Of a stretch of DNA of 7,062 nt, positions 1 through 6,232 are shown piece after piece. Within the stretch, counting starts at the first letter, position 1. The number at the start of each line of letters is the position of its first letter. Position numbers and translations under genes: made by a program. This stretch comes from Cytophagales bacterium (lineage in GTDB: Bacteria > Bacteroidota > Bacteroidia > Cytophagales > JAAEPT01), in contig WTJX01000444.1 in the NCBI GenBank assembly GCA_011524675.1, positions 8,258 to 15,319 on the forward strand. Direction: 5' to 3'. The notes below the pieces were generated by a model. The model saw only the letters and a program-made list of their open reading frames with translations. It was not told the DNA's origin and searched no databases.

Positions 1-23
1 AAAATATAATCTTGTATCATCAT
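1..23 (-). CDS. Possible start of next nuo gene (nuoJ?), cut by window edge
   Basis: On the minus strand, tandem ATG codons at 23-21 and 20-18 open a frame reading MMIQDYI that runs off the window edge. An in-frame TAG lies directly upstream (26-24), so a frame here would have to start at one of these ATGs. In nuo operons nuoJ normally follows nuoI, and a short hydrophobic start 81 bp after the nuoI stop would fit. Only seven codons are visible, so the identity rests on gene order alone. Confidence 0.3.
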
Positions 24-104
24 CTAGTCAAATTAGAAAAAGCTATTCTTCTGTAAGTAGTCGTCCAAAAATACTTATGATAAAAAACGGCTATTTTTGT
101 CTGC

Positions 105-1577
105 TTACTTATTTTTTTTAGGCTTAGGAATCACAGGCTTTAATGCCGATGGCTTCGGCTTAGCTCCTTCTACCCCACTCTCTTTTTTTGTTTCCGTATT
201 CTTTACCGTAGGTATCTTTGGTTTTGGAATCACGGGCTTCAATGCAGTTGCTTTAGGTTTAGCACCTTCTTTTTGCCCTTCCTCCTTATGCACACTTGGT
301 ATTTTAGGCTTAGGGATGACCACCTTAGGCTTAGCACTAGTTTCTGCCTTGCTAGTCGTCTCTCCTGCTACTTTAGACTTTGAAATCACAGGTTTTAATG
401 CCGACGGCTTCGACTTAGTTCCTTCTACCCCACTATCTTTATTTTTGTCCTCATTCTTTACCGTAGGTATTTTAGGCTTAGGAATCACAGGCTTCAATAC
501 AGAAGCTTTAGATTTAGCACCTTCTTTTTGTCCCTCCTCCTTATGTACACTTGGTATTTTGGGTTTAGGGATTGCCACTTTAGGTTTAGCACTAGATTCG
601 GCCTTACTAGTCGTCCCCCCTCCTATTTTAGGCTTAGGAATGACAGGTTTTGGAACAGACACTTTAGACTTAGCCTCTTCTTTATTTACGCTAGGTACCT
701 TAGGTTTTGGAACAGAAATCTTAGGTTTAGGTATTGTGCTTGCCTTTCCCTCTCCAGTTTTGGGCTTAGGAATTACGATTTTCGGTTTTGAAACAGGTAT
801 TTTAGGCTTCAAAGCCTGTGCTTTACTTTCAACATTACTTTCGTTCCCCTCCGCCTTAGGCTTAGGAATCGTTATTTTGGGCTTTGCAGTAGTAGCTTTA
901 GCCTTAGGCACAGCTATCTTAGGTTTTACTGCTCCTCCTATCTTAGGTTTTGGAGCTGCTTTCGCTTGAGACTGTCCTCCACCTTTCTTAGCTTCTTCTT
1001 TCGCTTTTGCTTTCGCTAAGGCAAAAATATCATATTCATTTTTACGCATAGCAATCTCTTGCTCTGTCATGTCCGAAAATCCAAAGTTCAAATCAGAAAG
1101 CTCAAACTCGCTAAAGTCATATTCCTTACTCATGGTCAAGCATTCTGTAGGGCATACCGTAGTACACAAACCACAGAAGCAACACTTAGCCATATCAATG
1201 TCAAACTTAGCCGCATACATTCTCACAGAAGAACCATCAGACGTTTTTCTGATCTCCTGCGGAGATTTTATAGGTTCTATATCAATGCAGTCCACAGGGC
1301 AAACTTTAGCACACTTATCACAAACGATACAATCATCTATTTCATTGTGTAGTTTGTAACGCCCATGATCTGGCACAGGAAGCTGTTCTTTGGGATATTG
1401 TAGCGTAACGATCCCCTTATCATAGTCAAAATAGCCATCTTCTTCTACCCCTACCCCTCTTCTCTTTTTCTTGGTAAGCGCATCTCTGAAATGGATAATC
1501 GTTAAAATAATCCCTTTACTTGCCGAGAGTATAGCAACCTTGACATCTAACCAATATGAATTTTTTATTTTCTTCAA
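105..1577 (-). CDS. nuoI: NADH-quinone oxidoreductase subunit I with a giant Lys/Pro-rich C-terminal tail
   Basis: NuoI is the peripheral-arm subunit of complex I whose two [4Fe-4S] clusters (N6a/N6b) pass electrons towards the quinone site. Residues ~13-33 form the usual amphipathic N-terminal helix. The ferredoxin domain has two CxxCxxCxxxC motifs: Cys83/86/89/93 and Cys132/135/138/142. Extra cysteines are Cys97, Cys133 and Cys146. A typical NuoI is about 150-220 residues; this one is 490. Residues ~201-490 have no aromatic residue, Cys or Arg, about 25% Lys (72 of 290, against 22 Asp/Glu), and eleven PKPK motifs. The tail includes an 85-residue tandem duplication. The start is TTG at 1577: no ATG, GTG or other TTG lies in frame between it and the upstream stop at 1604-1602, and the first internal Met is residue 120, past the first cluster motif. 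It begins 16 bp after nuoH and is surely co-transcribed with it. The function of the core is secure; the role of the tail is unknown. Confidence 0.93.
   Translation of the reverse strand: MKKIKNSYWLDVKVAILSASKGIILTIIHFRDALTKKKRRGVGVEEDGYFDYDKGIVTLQYPKEQLPVPDHGRYKLHNEIDDCIVCDKCAKVCPVDCIDIEPIKSPQEIRKTSDGSSVRMYAAKFDIDMAKCCFCGLCTTVCPTECLTMSKEYDFSEFELSDLNFGFSDMTEQEIAMRKNEYDIFALAKAKAKEEAKKGGGQSQAKAAPKPKIGGAVKPKIAVPKAKATTAKPKITIPKPKAEGNESNVESKAQALKPKIPVSKPKIVIPKPKTGEGKASTIPKPKISVPKPKVPSVNKEEAKSKVSVPKPVIPKPKIGGGTTSKAESSAKPKVAIPKPKIPSVHKEEGQKEGAKSKASVLKPVIPKPKIPTVKNEDKNKDSGVEGTKSKPSALKPVISKSKVAGETTSKAETSAKPKVVIPKPKIPSVHKEEGQKEGAKPKATALKPVIPKPKIPTVKNTETKKESGVEGAKPKPSALKPVIPKPKKNK
138..392 (-). repeat. 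255-bp tandem repeat, copy 2 (NuoI residues 396-480)
   Basis: This second copy of the 85-residue unit starts PVISKSKVAGETTSKAE. It differs from copy 1 mainly by conservative substitutions and scattered synonymous changes, so the duplication is not brand new. A third, truncated start (PVIPKPKKNK) closes the protein directly after it, so the array ends at the stop codon part-way into a new unit. Confidence 0.85.
393..647 (-). repeat. 255-bp tandem repeat, copy 1 (NuoI residues 311-395)
   Basis: This is the first of two adjacent 255-bp units coding an 85-residue block of the NuoI tail. The protein unit starts PVIPKPKIGGGTTSKAE and also contains IPSVHKEEGQKEGAK, LKPVIPKPKIPTVKN and SGVEG. Matching landmarks in the two copies are exactly 255 bp apart, for example ATCACA at 130 and 385 and CCTTCTACCCCACT at 166 and 421. 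A shorter degenerate relative (VPSVNKEEAKSK, residues ~294-305) lies just upstream in the protein. Unit boundaries are chosen arbitrarily. Confidence 0.85.
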
Positions 1578-1593
1578 TAGATCACTATTTACG

Positions 1594-2676
1594 TTAAACC
1601 ATCATTAATCGCCAAACACCAGCCAAAAGAACCAGCAGCATTGCCATAGGAGTCAATACTTTCCAACATAAAAACATCAACTGATCAGCTCTAGGTCTTG
1701 GATAAGTCCAGCGAAACCACATCTGAAGCACAACCCAAAGCAAAGCTTTTGAAAAAAGCCAAAACATGCCCCACAAATAGCCCGAAAGCTCATTGGGAGT
1801 GCCTGAAGTCCAAGAAGCAAGATGTAAACTTCCAATATTTGGTAAAGGAGTATTCCAACTACCCAAAAACAATACAGCTCCTAGAAAGGCAACCAACAGC
1901 ATCATCGCATACTCTCCGAGCATAATCATAGACCAGCGAAAACCCGAATACTCTGTATGAAATCCTGCTATAAGCTCAGATTCGGCTTCTGGAATGTCAA
2001 AAGGCCCACGGTTTGACTCCGCCAACGACCCAATGAAATAGACCACTACGCCTATCAACAAAAAAGGATAACGAATAATGTTCCAAGTTGTGATTCCACC
2101 TACCTCAGTTACCTCTATCTTCCAAGCCTTTATTCCAAACAAATAGTTTTCCGTAGTGCTAAAGATACCTTGTTGCATACTAATCTCTTGTAAGTCTAAT
2201 GTTTGTGAAATCATCACGACAGACAAGACCATTAATGTAACAGGTACTTCATACGAAATGATCTGTGCTACCGCTCTCATAGCTCCAATGATAGCATACT
2301 TATTATTCGATCCCCAACCAGCCAACAAAAAACCTATGACATCAATAGAGATAATGGCCAAGATGTAAAAAAGCCCCACTTTAGCACCAGAACCTATAAG
2401 ATTTGGAGCTAGAGGCATTGTAGCAAAACCTGCAAACACCGCCACAAAAATAAAAACAGGAGCAATAAGAAATAACTTTCTATCAGCCGAACTCGGCACA
2501 ATATCTTCCTTTTGCAACAATTTGAGCAAATCTGCGATCGTTTGCAAAAGCCCCTTATACCCTACTTCCATAGGACCAAGCCTATCTTGTATAAATGCAG
2601 CCACCTTTCGCTCTACCCAAATAGCCAAAACTGCATATACTAAAACAAATCCTAAGACAATGATAAATGCTAACAT
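1594..2676 (-). CDS. nuoH: NADH-quinone oxidoreductase subunit H
   Basis: NuoH is the membrane subunit of complex I that, with the peripheral arm, forms the quinone chamber and the first part of the proton path. Eight hydrophobic segments are visible, roughly at residues 1-20, 68-90, 100-120, 140-160, 200-220, 250-272, 302-322 and 338-358. Family signatures are VERKVAAFIQDRLGP (21-35), LLQKEDIVP (53-61), GWGSNNKYA (120-128), the acidic loop ESNRGPFDIPEAESELIAG (220-238) with HTEYSG (240-245), and YPRPRADQLM (325-334). At 360 residues it is slightly longer than most homologues; the extra length seems to lie in the loops around 161-197 and 273-300. The ATG at 2676 is the only sensible start, since an in-frame TAG lies 18 bp upstream of it. 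nuoG, the usual upstream neighbour, is absent: pruA lies 282 bp upstream instead. nuoI follows after 16 bp. Confidence 0.97.
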   Translation of the reverse strand: MLAFIIVLGFVLVYAVLAIWVERKVAAFIQDRLGPMEVGYKGLLQTIADLLKLLQKEDIVPSSADRKLFLIAPVFIFVAVFAGFATMPLAPNLIGSGAKVGLFYILAIISIDVIGFLLAGWGSNNKYAIIGAMRAVAQIISYEVPVTLMVLSVVMISQTLDLQEISMQQGIFSTTENYLFGIKAWKIEVTEVGGITTWNIIRYPFLLIGVVVYFIGSLAESNRGPFDIPEAESELIAGFHTEYSGFRWSMIMLGEYAMMLLVAFLGAVLFLGSWNTPLPNIGSLHLASWTSGTPNELSGYLWGMFWLFSKALLWVVLQMWFRWTYPRPRADQLMFLCWKVLTPMAMLLVLLAGVWRLMMV

Positions 2677-2828
2677 AATTTCTAAATAACAAAACTACAG
2701 CTATTGTAGGTCTAATCCATAAAATAAAGTCATAAAATTAGCTCGATAAAGAATGCTTCAAATAATACTTCTCGTATTCAGGTGTTCAAGTTTCTATGTA
2801 TTCAAGTTAAACGTAATGCAACAAACCA

Positions 2829-2853
2829 TAAGTCTCATTAACAACAAGACTTA
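2829..2853. repeat. Inverted repeat in the pruA-nuoH spacer
   Basis: TAAGTCT (2829-2835) and AGACTTA (2847-2853) form a perfect 7-bp dyad around an 11-nt loop. No U-run follows on either strand, so it does not look like a standard intrinsic terminator. An overlapping alternative pairing exists between AACGTAA (2810-2816) and TTACGTT (2851-2857). It could be an operator, an mRNA hairpin or chance. Confidence 0.4.
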
Positions 2854-2891
2854 CGTTACCGAATACTTACTTTTTTCAGAGTAGTCAAAAA

Positions 2892-2926
2892 GCTAATAGC
2901 CAAAAGCCAAAGGCTAACGGCTAAAA
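2892..2926 (-). repeat. Degenerate heptanucleotide tandem repeat, five units
   Basis: Read on the minus strand, the sequence divides into five 7-bp units with no gap: TTTTAGC, CGTTAGC, CTTTGGC, TTTTGGC, TATTAGC. The shared pattern is nnTTdGC. TAGCC and GGCTA within it can pair as a 5-bp stem, and T-rich sequence follows, so a weak terminator role downstream of pruA is possible. A related repeat lies at 5826-5846. Confidence 0.65.
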
Positions 2927-2958
2927 ACTCATAGACCATGAACTGATTACTCTAAAAT

Positions 2959-4578
2959 CTATCCTTTGCCACCGTCAGACATATAAGGATAGCTCCAGTC
3001 TGTAGGAGTAGCCAAGTTATGTTTAATTGATCTAGGAGAAACCCAACGCATCAGATTCCATATACTCCCCGCCTTATCATTCGTACCAGAAGCCCTAGCC
3101 CCTCCAAAAGGCTGCTGACCTATCACCCCACCCGTAGGTTTATCGTTGACATAAAAATTACCCGCAGCATACATTAAACTCTTTTGCGCACGCTCTGCCG
3201 CTTCTTTATCCTCACTAATGATCGCTCCCGTAAGCCCATATATAGACGTATTGTTTACTAAGGAAAGCGTCTCTTCAAAGTCTTCGTCATCATAAAGATA
3301 AATCGTAAGCACTGGACCAAATATTTCTTCTACCATAGTAGTAGCCATAGGGTCATCTGTCAGAAAGATAGTAGGTTCAATAAAGTAGCCCTTAGAAGCA
3401 TCTGCTTTACCGCCAGCAATACAGGTCACCCCCTCCTCTTTGGCTATTTTGATATAATGTGTTATTTTTTCAAAAGCCTTCTTATCAATCACAGCATTCA
3501 TAAAACAACTAAAATCCTCTACTGCTCCCACCTTCATCATTTCTAGTGCTTGGATCAAACGTTCTTTGAGCGAAGCCCATAAACTTTTGGGAATATAAGC
3601 CCTAGAAGCAGCAGAACACTTCTGTCCTTGAAACTCAAAAGCACCACGGATGAGCGAAATACTTAGCTTATCCATATTGGCAGAAGGATGAGCAATCACA
3701 AAATCCTTCCCTCCCGTCTCCCCTACAATACGAGGATAATTTTTATAAACATCCAACTTTTGACTTGTCAATTTCCACAACTGTTGAAATACTTTGGTAC
3801 TTCCCGTAAAATGTAAACCTGCAAAATCTTGATGATTAAATATTTGCTCACCAGCCTCCTCACCATCTGAAAACACCAAATTAATTACTCCCTTTGGCAG
3901 TCCCGCTTTTTCTAACAACTCCATACAAAAAGAAGCCGCATAAATTTGACTATCGGCAGGCTTCCAAACCACCGTATTGCCCATCAAAGCAGGGGCAAAC
4001 GCCAAGTTCACTGCTATAGACGTAAAGTTGAAAGGAGTAATAGCAAACACAAAGCCCTCCAAAGGGCGGTATTCCAGTACATTGTGTACCGTAGAGGTAG
4101 AAGCAACTTTCTCTTGATAAATCTGAACAGCATAAGCCACACTAAACCTCAAATAATCAATAAGTTGACATGCTGCGTCCAGCTCCGCTTGCATCACACT
4201 TTTTGACTGTCCTATCATCGTAGCAGCCACCATCTTTATTCGCCATTCTTTACTCAACAAGTCCGCTGCCCTCAAAAAGATAGCAGATCGCTCCGCTAAG
4301 CTTAATGATGCCCAAGCCTGCTTGGCATCTAAAGCTGCCTGAATAGCCTGCGCTACATGACCACCATCCCCATAATGACAACATCCTATTTTATGCTGAT
4401 GCTTGTGAGGTGGGTAAATATCTACCTGCCTACTAGAAGCAACCTTTTTACCATCTATATGCATAAAGATTTCTCTCTCTTCAGCATATAACTCATCCAG
4501 CATTTTCTCCAAAGCCACACGCTCTGGCGAACCTTGCTTATACAACAATACAGCTTCGTTTTTTGGTGTATAGTCCAT
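2959..4578 (-). CDS. pruA: L-glutamate gamma-semialdehyde (1-pyrroline-5-carboxylate) dehydrogenase
   Basis: This cytoplasmic aldehyde dehydrogenase carries out the second step of proline breakdown: NAD+-dependent oxidation of glutamate semialdehyde, the open form of P5C, to glutamate. The 539 residues match the stand-alone (not PutA-fused) bacterial/eukaryotic-type PruA, usually about 540. Visible motifs are TPFNF (181-185), WKPAD (205-209), the Rossmann FTGS (257-260), the general-base Glu287 in GETGGKD, catalytic Cys321 in GQKCSAASR, EEIFGPVL (417-424) and QQPFGGARASGTN (488-500). All key residues are present, so it should be active. The N-terminal segment has a His/Cys-rich stretch (PPHKHQHKIGCCHYGDGGH, 56-74); the CC pair looks unusual to me for this family. 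It starts 12 bp after the HAD gene behind a good Shine-Dalgarno and is last in the arsR-HAD-pruA unit. No proline dehydrogenase (putB) gene is in the window. Confidence 0.96.
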   Translation of the reverse strand: MDYTPKNEAVLLYKQGSPERVALEKMLDELYAEEREIFMHIDGKKVASSRQVDIYPPHKHQHKIGCCHYGDGGHVAQAIQAALDAKQAWASLSLAERSAIFLRAADLLSKEWRIKMVAATMIGQSKSVMQAELDAACQLIDYLRFSVAYAVQIYQEKVASTSTVHNVLEYRPLEGFVFAITPFNFTSIAVNLAFAPALMGNTVVWKPADSQIYAASFCMELLEKAGLPKGVINLVFSDGEEAGEQIFNHQDFAGLHFTGSTKVFQQLWKLTSQKLDVYKNYPRIVGETGGKDFVIAHPSANMDKLSISLIRGAFEFQGQKCSAASRAYIPKSLWASLKERLIQALEMMKVGAVEDFSCFMNAVIDKKAFEKITHYIKIAKEEGVTCIAGGKADASKGYFIEPTIFLTDDPMATTMVEEIFGPVLTIYLYDDEDFEETLSLVNNTSIYGLTGAIISEDKEAAERAQKSLMYAAGNFYVNDKPTGGVIGQQPFGGARASGTNDKAGSIWNLMRWVSPRSIKHNLATPTDWSYPYMSDGGKG

Positions 4579-4583
4579 TTTTA

Positions 4584-4589
4584 TCCTTT
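4584..4589 (-). promoter_or_regulatory. Shine-Dalgarno-like site for pruA
   Basis: AAAGGA on the minus strand (4589-4584) lies 5 nt before the pruA ATG at 4578 and just after the HAD stop codon. It stands out because the other genes here show only A/T-rich leaders, as is usual in Bacteroidota. It supports the chosen pruA start. Confidence 0.6.
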
Positions 4590-4590
4590 C

Positions 4591-5280
4591 TTATAAAATC
4601 TCCTTCAATTCAATTAATTTCCTTATCTGATAGTTTACTTTAAAATCATGATTTATTTGCAAAGGATTATAAAAAACATGATCTATTTTTGCACGTCTAG
4701 CCCCAATGATGTCAGTATGAAGGTTATCCCCTATCATCAAGCACTCTTCCTTTTTGGCTTTCGCCAATCTAATCATATAGTCAAAAATCCTACTATCAGG
4801 TTTTTGAATACCCAAAGTTTCCGACGTAATCACCTGCTCAAAATAATGGTCTATATGCGCCCCTTTGAGTTTACGGTCTTGTGTAGCCTCAAAACCATTC
4901 GTCAATATATGAAGGTGATAGTTTGGAGCTAGATAATCAAGAATCTCTTTTGCCCCTTCAATCATATGCCCTTTTTCTGGACATCTACTGATGTATTCAT
5001 GATCCAACACACTTGACAAGGCAGCATCCCTAATAGAAAAATGTTCGAGTACTATTTCAAAACGTTGTACTCGCAAATCCTCTTTAGAGATTTGATGTTT
5101 ATTGTATTGATTCCATAAATGCTTATTTGTCTTACGATAAACACGAATAAAGTCTATAGGATCTATAGAATACAGCTTAGTCAACTGATGTTCAATTATC
5201 AATTCATTGAGCGTCTCTTCGGAGTTCTTTTCAAAATCCCAAAGGGTATGATCTAAATCAAAAATAATATGTTTATACAT
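4591..5280 (-). CDS. HAD-superfamily phosphatase, YjjG-like (noncanonical pyrimidine nucleotidase)
   Basis: This is a cytoplasmic HAD hydrolase of the YjjG type, whose characterised E. coli member dephosphorylates noncanonical pyrimidine nucleotides as a house-cleaning activity. All four HAD motifs are present: I, DLDHT with nucleophile Asp8 and acid/base Asp10; II, LTNGF with Thr127; III, Lys160 in GIQKPD; IV, IGDNLHTD with Asp185 and Asp190. An alpha-helical cap lies between motifs I and II (about residues 16-90). TNGF and KPDSRIFDY match the YjjG/YfnB subgroup rather than phosphoglycolate phosphatases. The length (229) is normal. The start is ATG at 5280, 15 bp after the arsR-like stop; pruA follows after 12 bp, so all three are probably one transcript. 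The exact substrate is inferred from family resemblance only. Confidence 0.85.
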   Translation of the reverse strand: MYKHIIFDLDHTLWDFEKNSEETLNELIIEHQLTKLYSIDPIDFIRVYRKTNKHLWNQYNKHQISKEDLRVQRFEIVLEHFSIRDAALSSVLDHEYISRCPEKGHMIEGAKEILDYLAPNYHLHILTNGFEATQDRKLKGAHIDHYFEQVITSETLGIQKPDSRIFDYMIRLAKAKKEECLMIGDNLHTDIIGARRAKIDHVFYNPLQINHDFKVNYQIRKLIELKEIL

Positions 5281-5295
5281 TTCTTTAAGTATATG

Positions 5296-5703
5296 CTAAA
5301 GTTCTGGAAGATGATATACATTTTTTCTATTATGTAATTTCCTTATAGCCAACTCATTATTGGCATACTGTATATGGTAGTTTTTTAAATCTTGTACCAA
5401 CAAAGCATCCGTAGCCACATAAGCAAACAATGTTTCAATAATATTTTTCAGACGTTCATCCACACGATAATAACGCCATTGATCCACCTGCCTTACTTGT
5501 AAGATACCTGCACTCTTTAGGTACTTGATATGCCTTGAAACCTTCGTTTGCGTAAAATCCAATACTTGCTCCAAATCAGCGATACACATTTCTTCATTTC
5601 TATAAATAAGATGAAGCAAACGTACCCTAGCCTCTTCAGAAAACGCCTTAAATATATTGCACCCAAGTTGTAAATTAAGTGCTTTTACTTCTTTTAACTT
5701 CAT
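5296..5703 (-). CDS. ArsR/SmtB-type winged-helix transcriptional regulator
   Basis: This is a small DNA-binding protein with an ArsR-like winged helix. FKAFSEEARVRLLHLI (18-33) is the first helix pair, IADLEQVLDFTQTKVSRHIK (41-60) the helix-turn-helix with recognition helix, and YLKSAGILQVRQVDQWRYYRV (61-81) the wing. The metal-sensing ELCVC motif of arsenic sensors is reduced to EEMCIADL, leaving only Cys40 there; Cys15 is the other Cys. It therefore probably does not sense metals through the classic site and may respond to another ligand or none. The C-terminal ~50 residues (NYHIQYANNELAIRKLHNRKN) are polar and beyond the wing. It is the first gene of the unit with the HAD phosphatase and pruA, so autoregulation of that unit is likely (inference). 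The start is ATG at 5703. Confidence 0.88.
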   Translation of the reverse strand: MKLKEVKALNLQLGCNIFKAFSEEARVRLLHLIYRNEEMCIADLEQVLDFTQTKVSRHIKYLKSAGILQVRQVDQWRYYRVDERLKNIIETLFAYVATDALLVQDLKNYHIQYANNELAIRKLHNRKNVYHLPEL

Positions 5704-5705
5704 AT

Positions 5706-5738
5706 ACTATTCAAAAAAATTATTTTAACACTATTCAA
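5706..5738. promoter_or_regulatory. 9-bp direct repeats upstream of the arsR-like gene (possible operator)
   Basis: ACTATTCAA occurs at 5706-5714 and again at 5730-5738, 24 bp apart, starting 3 bp before the arsR-like start codon. A weaker ACTATTTG follows at 5745-5752. On the coding (minus) strand the units read TTGAATAGT. Repeats so close to a regulator's start are candidate binding sites for that regulator, although classic ArsR operators are inverted repeats, and AT-rich DNA yields such repeats by chance. Confidence 0.3.
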
Positions 5739-5825
5739 CCTCTAACTATTTGTATCCGTACAATAAACCACATATTAAATTTTAGTTTTTTTGATAAGTG
5801 GCTTCGTATTTTTAAAAAATAACAC

Positions 5826-5846
5826 TTTCAGCAGTTAGCTCTTAGC
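5826..5846 (+). repeat. Degenerate heptanucleotide tandem repeat, three units
   Basis: The plus strand reads TTTCAGC, AGTTAGC, TCTTAGC in immediate succession, followed by TTTATTA. The period (7) and core (TTAGC) are the same as in the array at 2892-2926, but in the opposite orientation. It lies in the divergent spacer, away from any gene start. Confidence 0.5.
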
Positions 5847-6109
5847 TTTATTAGAAAATGTACTACTCATCACTCTTTTTTTAAAAGACGAAAAACATAT
5901 AAAAACAAAAATAACAACTTATAGAACCGATTAAAAAAACAAGCAATGAAACTACACTTTTTATTTAGCTATATTAACACATAATTCCTTGATTATAAAT
6001 AATCTAAATTCATAATTCTTTTAAATTATAGCATCCTAAAAACTTTGTGTTTTTCAATTTGATAAGTATATTTAAAAGAAAATTCTTACAATAAAGAATT
6101 TTATACAAA

Positions 6110-6232
6110 ATGAAAAAAGAATCAAATTTCACCTTAGGGCAAATAGTACAAACCTTCTAAAAGTATAACCTCAATGTCTTGAATTGCTCAAAGGTCAAAA
6201 ATAAACTTTACAATACATTTTTCAATAACTAA
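6110..6232 (+). pseudogene. Degraded coding remnant, possibly DUF721/DciA-like N-terminus
   Basis: An ATG at 6110 opens MKKESNFTLGQIVQTF, then a TAA (6158-6160), after which the same frame continues as KYNLNVLNCSKVKN followed by KLYNTFFNN and a second TAA (6230-6232). Read through the first stop, the pattern hydrophilic start - TLGxxxxxF - (x)KYxL - LN - KVxN resembles the N-terminus of Bacteroidota DUF721 (DciA-like) proteins as I remember them. TAA could come from a Leu codon TTA by one change. The remaining two thirds of such a protein are absent. This is a pattern match from memory and may be coincidence in AT-rich DNA. Confidence 0.3.

Larger units (their letters stand above)
2677..2958. 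other. Spacer between pruA and nuoH
   Basis: This 282-bp AT-rich stretch has no credible gene. From the pruA side it holds a heptanucleotide repeat (2892-2926) and an inverted repeat (2829-2853). Just before nuoH, TAGTTTTG (minus strand, 2697-2690) matches the Bacteroidota -7 box TAnnTTTG, but no -33 TTG stands at the right distance and the leader would be under 10 nt. A separate nuoH promoter is therefore likely from the gap size but not proved by sequence. Confidence 0.6.

Noticed and set aside
60..104. Weak A-run/T-run pairing around GCCG after nuoI as a terminator
   Set aside because: The stem is only A-T pairs with a short GC loop, and the nuo operon most likely continues past the window edge.
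97..969. Long plus-strand open frame of 290 codons with a periodic, Gly/Phe/Leu-rich product (LGLGITGF-type repeats)
   Set aside because: It is the antisense shadow of the Lys/Pro-rich nuoI tail; the repeated PKPKI codons on the minus strand produce the repeated hydrophobic pattern. nuoI on the other strand has clear family support.
2892..2926. CRISPR-like array
   Set aside because: The repeats are 7 bp and contiguous, with no unique spacers and no cas genes.
4648..4932. Plus-strand open frame opposite the HAD gene
   Set aside because: It is antisense to a gene with all four HAD motifs and shows no family features of its own. The same holds for the other plus-strand frames opposite nuoH, nuoI and pruA.
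5946..5984. 12-codon frame MKLHFLFSYINT in the divergent spacer
   Set aside because: Too short, with no supporting signal; expected by chance at this AT content.
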